A DNA stretch of 64,000 nucleotides, from contig NC_092628.1 of assembly GCF_039555335.1 (NCBI RefSeq), positions 33,068,965 to 33,132,964 of the forward strand. The letters run 5' to 3'. Position 1 is the stretch's first letter. Each line of letters opens with the position of its first letter. Both the position numbers and the translations under genes were made by a program. A model generated the notes under the pieces. That model did no database searches and was not told the DNA's origin. It saw only the letters and a program-made list of their open reading frames with translations. The DNA comes from Amphiura filiformis (Eukaryota > Echinodermata > Ophiuroidea > Amphilepidida > Amphiuridae). Shown one piece after another: positions 23,901-35,900 of the stretch.

Positions 23901-26900
23901 CATTATCAGCGGCCTTTTACCAATGCTTATGCGCCTTTGTTCATTCTAATTGGGTATCGCCAGTTGGAATATAATGTAACAAACACACATAAACATATAT
24001 ACATGTGTATAACCATATCAAAACGATGCACTTGTCGGCTGCTACATGTGTCTCATTTCACATAATAGAGCTAGGAATAAATACCAGACTCATATCAAGT
24101 GCAGGTCACTTCAAATCATCTTTAAGTCAAATTGTATAAGGAATGTTCTCTGTATTCCTAACCCATGTGACTTCGGATGATTTGAAGTGATCTCCACTGC
24201 GGAGATGAGTCTGGTATTTAATCTTGGCTATTATGTGAAATGAGACACATGTAGCAGCCGACAAGGGCATCGCTTTTGATATGGATGTACACATATAAAA
24301 AGTATATTTATCTTGCTTTTTGTTTTTCAAGTTTTAAAACAAACTAAATGTATTCCGTTATAACCTCTCTGTATACATTTGAGGATAGGGGGTAATGGGG
24401 GCGGGGTTGACTCATTAAATACAAAAATAACAATCATGCAGAACATTATGAAATTAATTTTTGGCACCAATTTGTCAAAACTAGGTCTTTCCTAGTTAAA
24501 TCATTTACAACATCAACAATCTGGTAAAAACATTTTGGCTAGGTTGATTTCTCTTCTACATTTGTACATTGTAGTCTACCCTGGTATCCCAAAGGTATAA
24601 TTGAAATAATTGGATAGAGCAAGGGTCAAAAACCTGTATATTTTTATTGCCAAAATATTTAGATGGATTCATCTAATAGTTCTCAAGGCTTTCTATAGTT
24701 TTTAAAAGGGGTTTAAAAATTTTGCAGAACAAATTTTCTTTCTGGTTTAGTATTAATTTGCAAAATAATGAATTATTTTCAGATTTTACATCTCAAACGG
24801 GGCACAAAATTCATAACGCGGGCGGTGGACGCTAAACTCAGAATCAAATTTCAAGTGCCTTATCAACTGTTATGAGTCAAGAAGAAATAAAGAAATAACA
24901 AAGAATATGAACCAAAGCTATCCCCACAAAGTTTGTTTTACAATTATTGTTTACGGAAAATGAAGCCTCCGAAACGACAAATATCGAAGTCCGGTTCTCA
25001 AAAATACAGGGCTGTTCACAATTAAAACTAATGTGGCAGTTTTTACTGAGCACATGACTACAGTTTCAGCATAAGAAAAATTATCCATGAACTAACTGAA
25101 GAAAACACAGGGCTTTACAAAAATGTTACTATTTTTTAGTACATCAAAAAGGCCATGGACATTTTAGCCTGCCAAAACTGAACGCAGTAACTCCCAAAGA
25201 TGATTATGCTACCCAAGGTAGCTGCTAACTAGATGACTTATGTGGAATTTTGTAGCTTTATTAGACCACTACGGATCAAAGTGTTAAAAATCCAAAGTTC
25301 ACCCTTTACCGTGAAAATGACCATATGTGTAGTACCGGTACCTTAATGCGTATAACATCCCAAGCCTTGTATATAAAAGTCCAATGTATGGACCAAAGAT
25401 TTTGTGCACATAATTTTAAGCTAGATATCAAAATGTATATTTTGGACAGCTATCAAGTATCGTTTCTACCCTATGACGTTTGAAAGTTTCTTGTTATCAA
25501 AGTGTCCGCAAAAAACTGGTCATCACTAGCATCTTTGATTAAGAAAAATGAGAATATTCACACCGGGACAGGCCGAAAACCTTACCTCAATCGTAAAATC
25601 CTGTCGGGAAATTTTGCACATGTCACGTCCTGGTGCACCGTGGTGCTATGTGGCTTCACTTTTCTGCAAAAATGAGCGAGGGGTATAAAGTCAGCGACTC
25701 AGCGTCACACCTGTGATTTATGAAGCATATCTGACATTAGTCTCCGTCCCAGCCGATTTGTGCTCCTTCGTCACTAAACAAACCATCTGGCGACAATCTC
25801 ATAAAATGTCTTTCCTGATTGGCTGAATTGTGTTGCCAAATAAGGCCAGTGATGGACAGCCATGCGGTGATATAAATCCCCGTATTAATCAACATAATGT
25901 GTGTGAGTACGCGTTGCGAGTTGCTGACATGAAAGGCGATATCAGACGATTGGCGCCTCAGTGGCTGCAAGCTAGCGTACATTTTGTGTTTGCGGTATCT
26001 ACAAAGCTTGGCTACAGGCTCGTTTTTATTTCTGTATGCATGCCCAGCGAAACGTGTCAGGCTCTCTCTGATCTTCTTCGATAGCTCACCATACAGTTCT
26101 TTGTTCAGGATGTGCTGCCTCCACTTGATGTTGTAAACTGCTCTAAGCATTCTTGTGTAGCAACCTTTAAGTTCTTTACATAGTCTGGAAGACATGGTCC
26201 ATGCTTCGCATCCATAGGCTAGTACTGTTTCAACGGTAGCAGAAAATATACAGATCTTGAATTTCCTTGGGAGAGTTGACCTCCAGATTTTGTTGAGGCT
26301 GTTACATGCCCTCCATGCAGCTGCTTTGCTACATTTTGTGTCAGTAGACTACCCCGCAGTCCACTTGCCCATTGTGCATACTCTGGATATTGAATTTAAG
26401 CTTAAAACTCAGATTTAATTAATTTGTGCACAATTGATAGATTTTCACAACTGATCATCTTTTCAGTCACCGTACTCCCTCTGTTTGTTAGCTTCCCAAG
26501 TGGAATACTGACTTTGGATTGCGGTTTACATGCTTAACACCGCTGTCTATGAGCTTCTATGGATGAGATTGTCGGATTCCTGGCCTACTAAAATTGGCCA
26601 TGATGTAATGCATCTTTAAATGGATCTGGCTTGTGATTGGTCGCACAGATCTCGTTATGGTTTAAATACTCCGGGCACCTGCCATTACCATTATTAACTA
26701 CATGGTACACAACTATGCGGCCTTTGTGTCGGCGGGAACATGAGCGCGTCTTGTACCATGCTTGTATTTCCAGGCTTTGTGCATGCGGTTAAATTGGATG
26801 ATAAACAAGTATGATTGACAGTGTTTGTGTTAGGGATCAAGGTCCCGTTTAAAATTGAAAGTCCATAGTCTATTTTTAACTGGGACTTATGCGATTAATA

Positions 26901-29900
26901 AACTGGTAGATTCTAAAATCAGAATTGTTCAGTATTGAAGTGCTTATATAATGACATTATGATGTTGCATTCAATAATATAAGTCTACATCTACTTTACT
27001 TTTACAGTCACTAATATAATTATATAAACTTTTTCATAACAATTTTATACTAGTATTTTGATGTAATAAATATCAGTCCCAGAACAACGCCAAATATGGA
27101 TTAAAAGACCTTTGACCTTGGATGTACAACAGCATGTTATGATCTAATGGGAAACTGTGCACATCAACAAACACCATTTCTATCACTAAGGCAACGTCTG
27201 ATATAATTTGAAACCACATAAATTACTAGAGTTGGTTCTTCTCTTGGATTTGGACCAAGCTTTAGAATATCGAATGTTGCGTTTTTGAAATAAAACAAAC
27301 CAGAAATTTATCACCCATTGTAAAAGATATGGCACATGTACCGAATACATGTACATACATTGGCTGACCTTGTGGATTTCCTGGCCCAGCCATGCTAACC
27401 ACATAAGGAGATTATACGATTTTAAAACCTAGTGCAGCTATTGTCATAGCAGGGTATTATTATGTAATACTCCTGATCCATATTTGGCATTCTCTTGGAC
27501 TGAATATCAGTATAATTTCGAGTTCAACTGAATGCTTTCATCATGATTAATAACATGTTTTATTTATCAAAAATCGACTATGGCATAGTCTACTGCTTTG
27601 CGTGTTTTTATGTCTTCTCTGTGCTAACCATCCATGCACCCAGATATTTGAAGTTGCGCACTTCTTCTAGTTTGGTGCCATTGTTATGGTTATGAATAGC
27701 TATTTTAAATTAATAATCTTTTAAGATCTTGCTTCTTGTGTACAAGGCACTTCATGATCAATCACCTACTTATATTGCTCAAATGTTCTCTTATTATGTT
27801 ACTGCTCGCCCACTCAGATCTTCAAATGATCCTTCACGTCTTGCAATTGACAGATTCAACTCTGTTGCTGGAGAACACAGGTTTCCTGTTGTTGCTGCCA
27901 AAGCATGGAATGGTCTACCACAACACATCAGGGGAGCCTCATCTACAGTCACTTTCAAGAAACTCTTAAAAACACACTTGTTCTGACTTTCTGGTTGTTA
28001 TTGCTTATGTATTTTGCTCATGTTATTTTTGTAAACGCAATGTTGCTTTGGCGAATTGCGTCCTAAGAAACTTTTGTATGTATGTATGTATACGTATAAT
28101 TATTCATTTTTTTTTCATTACAGGATCAGCACCACTTGCGTATAGTATGTCCTGGGGTAGTATCTTCCCTTGTTGCCTCTCCTGATGGAATGTATTGCAT
28201 AGCAGGAATAGCTGAAAAGATTTATGTATGGCAGGTAAACTTATATAATCAGGCCTCTTGCAGCAGAAAAACTTGTGTGCATGCCTTATTTTTGGTATTT
28301 TAAGATAATGTAATGTAAGATATTGTAAGATGTGGGGGCATGGGAGAGAGAGAGAGAGAGAAAGGGGAGATGCTTAGAGGGAGCAAGAGAAATAAGGGAA
28401 AGGGAATTTTAAAGAGATACCTACCTAAAGTTTGTTCGGCTTATGGCCCATTCTCCGTTAAAGCGTCCAAGTTTGGTCTCAGGAATGACAAAATGCCAAC
28501 CACAAAGAATTCATAAAATTCATTCAGAATCGTAAACTTTAATAGTTTAAGAACACAAAACAGTGCATGGGTGATTTTTCAACAATACTTCATTTTTAAG
28601 CAATATTACTTGTACATATTGGGGGTAAATACGTTACAGTGGTAACGTATCTGTGAAACCCTTTCCCATCTTTGTCTTAATCGTGCAAGTGTAAAAACTG
28701 ACCGACTTAATACCCATACTTGATCAGTCATTACCCAATGTACTAAAGTCTGGTATGGTATTTGGCTTCATTTATCACAGCGTTTTTCCGAGGGAGTAGA
28801 ATTTAGGTAACGTATCTGTGAAGGCATGAACGTAACGTCAGGACTTTTTGCCATTAATAGACCTGATTTTTTTACTTTGAAACCATTATGTTTTGTTCCA
28901 TATATATAATATAACTATGGAGACTGCTTGATCCATCACATATGAGAACATACATCTAGCCAATTATTTTCACAGATTATTATCCATTAGAAATATGGTA
29001 ACGTATCTGTGAACAATATTGGCGACATAGTCTGAAAGACCTGTTGGAAAAATGTAATAATCTGTGTTGTGATGATTTATACTTTATAATTAGGGCATGA
29101 TACCAGCTAATTAAAAGTACCTATAATCCATTATATGCGCGCATGTTTAGAGAGCAGGGACACATTATACAGAACACACCTTGGCTGGCGACATGGAGGA
29201 AAACAGTGGACATGCATAATCAGCTCTATTGTTTTATTCTTTCTAGGCATGTTACAACCTCTAGCCTCACACATTTTAAAAAGCAACTCCTAAGTATAAG
29301 TTATATTAATAAAAGTTATTTCTTTCTGGCGAAACAAGTCTGAATACGACTTGAAACTATGGGCGACACATATTTGGCATTTTGAACGCTTTATCGGAGA
29401 ATGTGCCTTATATAAGGCGGAAAAATAAGACTCATAACACTGTGTATTGATATAGAATGGCATGCACGCTATTGGGCGCAATATTTACGCTAGGTGTGTG
29501 TTGTGTAATGCGTGACACGCTTATGTGAATTTACGCAAGTGTGAGTTGGGACCTTATTGACGTGGGCAGTAACAAAAGCTGAATAATTTCCGCCTTATAT
29601 AAACCGAACAAACTTGAGATAAAATGACATCTAAGAAGTAGCAGCATACAGACTGATATTGGACTCGGTCATATTGATATTTTCTGGCTTAAAAAGTTTC
29701 TTTTTCAGAGTCTGTTTTGAGCAGCAGCTTGGCTTGAATGAAGACACTGTGATGGTGTCACAAGCTACGTCACTGCTCAATGCAGAGACTGAAAACTAAG
29801 GTAACTTTTTAAGCTTGGGCCAAATAAAGTAAATAACACATATATCGTCAGGATTTTCTCAAAATTTCGTGAGGGAGGCCCTTATTATTTGTTAATTTGT

Positions 29901-32900
29901 TACAAATTTACTATTCATTTCTGTGTAAAATTGCAATTGCAAAGGCTTTGTCATCACATCATAAAAATGGGGAGGCCCCTAATATTTTGGTTTTAAAAGT
30001 CCTACACCTGGCTTGAAGAAAGTATTTGCAATGTGTTTGTATGATAACCAAGAACTTCTACCATGTCTTTTCATCACGACAATTTTAGAAACAAAGTAAG
30101 GGACCAAAATAAGAACAATAACAAAAGTGTTTTAAAGTCTCCAAATATCGGTGAGGGCAGAGACAATATACATTTTACTTGGCCTTACCATATCTAGAGA
30201 AGTAATTCTGAAGAGAGTAAAGGCTTATTGGCAATATGGAGTTTATTACATGTATGTATATAAACATGGTACTGGGATATTATAGTTCAACACAAAGTGA
30301 TTAATTTTGTATTTTTGTGTTGTTTTGAATTAAGATATCAACAGGCAATTTGTTAGCAGTGGTATCACGGCATTACCAGACAGTGACCTGCTTACGTATC
30401 ACAGATGATGGCAGCCATTTTGTTTCGGGAGGAGATGATAACCTGGTTATGGTGTGGTCTTTAGCAAGGTGACTATACCATTCAGCATATTACTTCAACA
30501 GTGGTTCGTCTGCTCTGTCAGATTATCGCGTAAAAAGAACTAGGTCATGCATTGCTACACAGCTTGACCAGCGAATGAGGTGCCGATGTGATGATGATGT
30601 GATTCAATTAAGTCAATCAGAACCACACTTCCATATATATGCCATAAACTGCACTAAATTGGCTGTCTGCTGAAGTTCTCTGCTGAAAACTATAAGACTT
30701 AATAAAATTCAAGAATAATGTGTACATTTTGATATTATTTCAAAGCATTTAAGGCAGGTATGGGCAACCTACCGACCGCTGGTCGCATGCGGCCCACTAG
30801 TAATTTTTGTGTGGCCCGCGAGACTAAGTACATGTAGAAGTAAAAAAATTGAAAAAAGCTACCTTCCGTGTTCCTATTGTGTATGTAAAATAATAATTTT
30901 TTCCACAGACTGTCATCACCATATGATTTCGTATGTACTTGAAGCATGTGCGTGCCACATAATTTGATATTTAAAGAATATTTTTGGCTTGATGGGATGA
31001 AAAGGTTGGCCATCCCTGATTCAGGGTGTTTCACTTTCCAGACTCATTTGATCACTCATTGCAGACAGATATGGAAGCTTGAGAATGATGTGATCGGGCT
31101 ATTATGCCATCCCAAACAAGCTTTATTTTGGGTATGATGCACCATTCTCAAAGGTCAAAGGGTGTCAGGCAAGAGAGTCATGCCAAATTCTACAAATTCT
31201 CCTGTAATTGAAAACAAATAAACAATTAGAATGGCTAGTGATTAGGCCTAGGGTTGCAAATATAACTAGCCCGGTCTTAGCTAGAATATTGAGGTTAGCC
31301 TGTCATTTGAATAGAATTACCTGTCCTAATTTGGCCTTTATAAGCATTTACATGTACCAGACTTCTACAGCCCATTTGGGGTTCAAAGAGTTCAAATATA
31401 TGTTGCTATGGCCTTGTTTTGCAAATATGTTTACTATAAAGGTCAATAGCCTTTCTCAACACCTGCAATTACTCCTGCCTAAAATGATGGGTAGATGGGT
31501 GGCTAGCTAAAACACTGGCAACTAGTGACATGCAGTAAGACTTCAAAATATCAGCCCCTCCCCCCCCCCCCCAAGGATTATTATTAGTGTTAGAATGAGG
31601 GTTAGGGTTAGCTTCTGTGGTTAGGGTTAGATATTAAGGTTTGGTTCTAGGGGAAGGATAAGAGTTAATCATAGGATTAGGGTTTGGATTGGGAGATTAG
31701 GGTTAATATTAGGATTACGGTTGGGTGGTAACCACTATTACTTTTTTATTTTTGTTGCAGTGTGTTACAGGAAGGCCAAAGCACACAAGGTGTGGACCCT
31801 GTACATATTTGGTCTAACCATTCCCTACCAGTCACAGACCTACACTGTACAACAGGTGGTATGATGGCAAGAGTTGCATCTGCCTCACAAGACCACACAT
31901 GCAAGGTAAGTCTTTACAAAGCACACAAGGTGTGGCCCCTGTACATATTTGGTCTAACCATTCCTTACCAGTCACAGACCTACACTGTACAACAGGTGGT
32001 ATGATGGCAAGAGTTGCATCTGCCTCACAAGACCACACATGCAAGGTAAGTCTTTACAAAGCACACAAGGTGTGGCCCCTGTACATATTTGGTCTAACCA
32101 TTCCCTACCAGTCACAGACCTACACTGTACAACAGGTGGTATGATGGCAAGAGTTGCATCTGCCTCACAAGACCACACATGCAAGGTAAGTCTTTACAAA
32201 GCACACTAGGTGTGGACCCTGTACATATTTGGTCTAACCATTCCCTACCAGTCACAGACCTATACTGTACAACAGGTGGTATGATGGCAAGAGTTGCATC
32301 TGCCTCACAAGACCACACATGCAAGGTAAGTCTTAACAAAGCACACAAGGTGTGGACCCTGTACATATTTGGTCTAACCATTCCTTACCAGTCACAGACC
32401 TACACTGTACAACAGGTGGTATGATGGCAAGAGTTGCATCTGCCTCACAAGACCACACATGCAAGGTAAGTCTTTACAAAGCACACTAGGTGTGGACCCT
32501 GTACATATTTGGTCTAACCATTCCTTACCAGTCACAGACCTACACTGTACAACAGGTGGTATGATGGCAAGAGTTGCATCTGCCTCACAAGACCACACAT
32601 GCAAGGTAAGTCTTTACAAAGCACACAAGGTGTGGCCCTGTACATATTTGGTCTAACCATTCCCTACCAGTCACAGACCTACACTGTACAACAGGTGGTA
32701 TGATGGCAAGAGTTGCATCTGCCTCACAAGACCACACATGCAAGGTAAGTCTTTACAAAGCACACAAGGTGTGGCCCCTGTACAAATTTGGTCTAACCAT
32801 TCCCTACCAGTCACAGACCTACACTGTACAACAGGTGGTATGATGGCAAGAGTTGCATCTGCCTCACAAGACCACACATGCAAGGTAAGTCTTTACAAAG

Positions 32901-35900
32901 CACACTAGGTGTGGACCCTGTACATATTTGGTCTAACCATTCCCTACCAGTCACAGACCTACACTGTACAACAGGTGGTATGATGGCAAGAGTTGCATCT
33001 GCCTCACAAGACCACACATGCAAGGTAAGTCTTTACAAAGCACACAAGGTGTGGACCCTGTACATATTTGGTCTAACCATTCCTTACCAGTCACAGACCT
33101 ACACTGTACAACAGGTGGTATGATGGCAAGAGTTGCATCTGCCTCACAAGACCACACATGCAAGGTAAGTCTTCACATAGCACACAAGGTGTGGACCCTG
33201 TACATATTTGGTCTAACCATTCCTTACCAGTCACAGACCTACACTGTACAACAGGTGGTATGATGGCAAGAGTTGCATCTGCCTCACGAGACCACACATG
33301 CAAGGTAAGTCTTTACAAAGCACACTAGGTGTGGACCCTGTACATATTTGGTCTAACCATTCCTTACCAGTCACAGACCTACACTGTACAACAGGTGGTA
33401 TGATGGCAAGAGTTGCATCTGCCTCACATGACCACACATGCAAGGTAAGTCTTTACAAAGCACACTAGGTGTGGACCCTGTACATATTTGGTCTAACCAT
33501 TCCCTACCAGTCACAGACCTACACTGTACAACAGGTGGTATGATGGCAAGAGTTGCATCTGCCTCACAAGACCACACATGCAAGGTAAGTCTTTACAAAG
33601 CACACTAGGTGTGGACCCTGTACATATTTGGTCTAATCATTCCTTACCAGTCACAGACCTACACTGTACAACAGGTGGTATGATGGCAAGAGTTGCATCT
33701 GCCTCACAAGACCACACATGCAAGGTAAGTCTTAACAAAGCACACAAGGTGTGGACCCTGTACATATTTGGTCTAACCATTCCCTACCTACCAGTCACAG
33801 ACCTACACTGTACAACAGGTGGTATGATGGCAAGAGTTGCATCTGCCTCACAAGACCACACATGCAAGGTAAGTCTTTACAAAGCACACTAGGGACCCGG
33901 TGCTTAATCTCGCCGATTACCTCTGCGTCGTCTCGCAGCATTTCGATGGCTCTACTGCGTCTTGCAGTTTCAAGCCGCAGCACGCCGATGAATTAATATA
34001 GTGTAGCCATATACCTGGTTGCGAATTCGCGAGCAGTTATGGGCATCGAGTTCGCAACATCTTGTCATCTTCTTGCTCTGCGGTTTGCCATTCATTACTC
34101 AAAACCTTTATATTAATGTTTATTGTAGTACGTACTTGAGTTTACTCACCGTGAGCAATTTGCGGATCAGTCGACATAATCCGGCAATGAATCAACGCAA
34201 TCAAGGACACTAATTTGTAAGGGTATTGTTGTCAGTTGTCAAGTGTTATAAGCCGGTTGCGAGAAATGTAGGAGTTGGGCCGATCAAGCCGATGAACGGG
34301 TGACTGAACATGGCTTTTCATCGAGCAGACACACATTTTGTTAGTGCATATCGCAACAGTATTTTATTTCTCAGCATAGGCGCATCGGCTTGGGTCTGCG
34401 TCTTGGGTTGCGGGCACGCCGCAGACTTTATCGGCGAGATTAAGCACCCAGACCTAGGTGTGGACCCTGTACATATTTGGTCTAACCATTCCCTACCAGT
34501 CACAGACCTACACTGTACAACAGGTGGTATGATGGCAAGAGTTGCATCTGCCTCACAAGACCACACATGCAAGGTAAGTCTTTACAAAGCACACTAGGTG
34601 TGGACCCTGTACATATTTGGTCTAACCATTCCCTACCAGTCACAGACCTATACTGTACAACAGGTGGTATGATGGCAAGAGTTGCATCTGCCTCACAAGA
34701 CCACACATGCAAGGTAAGTCTTTACAAAGCACACAAGGTGTGGACCCTGTACATATTTGGTCTAACCATTCCTTACCAGTCACAGACCTACACTGTACAA
34801 CAGGTGGTATGATGGCAAGAGTTGCATCTGCCTCACAAGACCACACATGCAAGGTAAGTCTTTACAAAGCACACAAGGTGTGGACCCTGTACATATTTGG
34901 TCTAACCATTCCTTACCAGTCACAGACCTACACTGTACAACAGGTGGTATGATGGCAAGAGTTGCATCTGCCTCACAAGACCACACATGCAAGGTAAGTC
35001 TTTACAAAGCACACAAGGTGTGGCCCCTGTACATATTTGGTCTAACCATTCCTTACCAGTCACAGACCTACACTGTACAACAGGTGGTATGATGGCAAGA
35101 GTTGCATCTGCCTCACAAGACCACACATGCAAGGTAAGTCTTTACAAAGCACACAAGGTGTGGACCCTGTACATATTTGGTCTAACCATTCCCTACCAGT
35201 CACAGACCTACACTGTACAACAGGTGGTATGATGGCAAGAGTTGCATCTACCTCACAAGACCACACATGCAAGGTAAGTCTTTACAAAGCACACAAGGTG
35301 TGGCCCCTGTACATATTTGGTCTAACCATTCCTTACCAGTCACAGACCTACACTGTACAACAGGTGGTATGATGGCAAGAGTTGCATCTGCCTCACAAGA
35401 CCACACATGCAAGGTAAGTCTTTACAAAGCACACAAGGTGTGGCCCCTGTACCTATTTGCTCTAACCACTCCTTACCAGTCACAGACCTACCCTGTACAA
35501 CAGGTGGTATGATGGCAAGAGTTGCATCTGCCTCACAAGACCACACCTGCAAGGTAAGTCTTTACAAAGCACACTAGGTGTGGACCCTGTACATATTTGG
35601 TCTAACCATTCCCTACCAGTCACAGACCTACACTGTACAACAGGTGGTATGATGGCAAGAGTTGCATCTGCCTCACAAGACCACACATGCAAGGTAAGTC
35701 TTTACAAAGCACACAAGGTGTGGCCCTGTACATATTTGGTCTAACCATTCCCTACCAGTCACAGACCTACACTGTACAACAGGTGGTATGATGGCAAGAG
35801 TTGCATCTGCCTCACAAGACCACACATGCAAGGTAAGTCTTTACAAAGCACACAAGGTGTGGCCCTGTACATATTTGGTCTAACCATTCCCTACCAGTCA

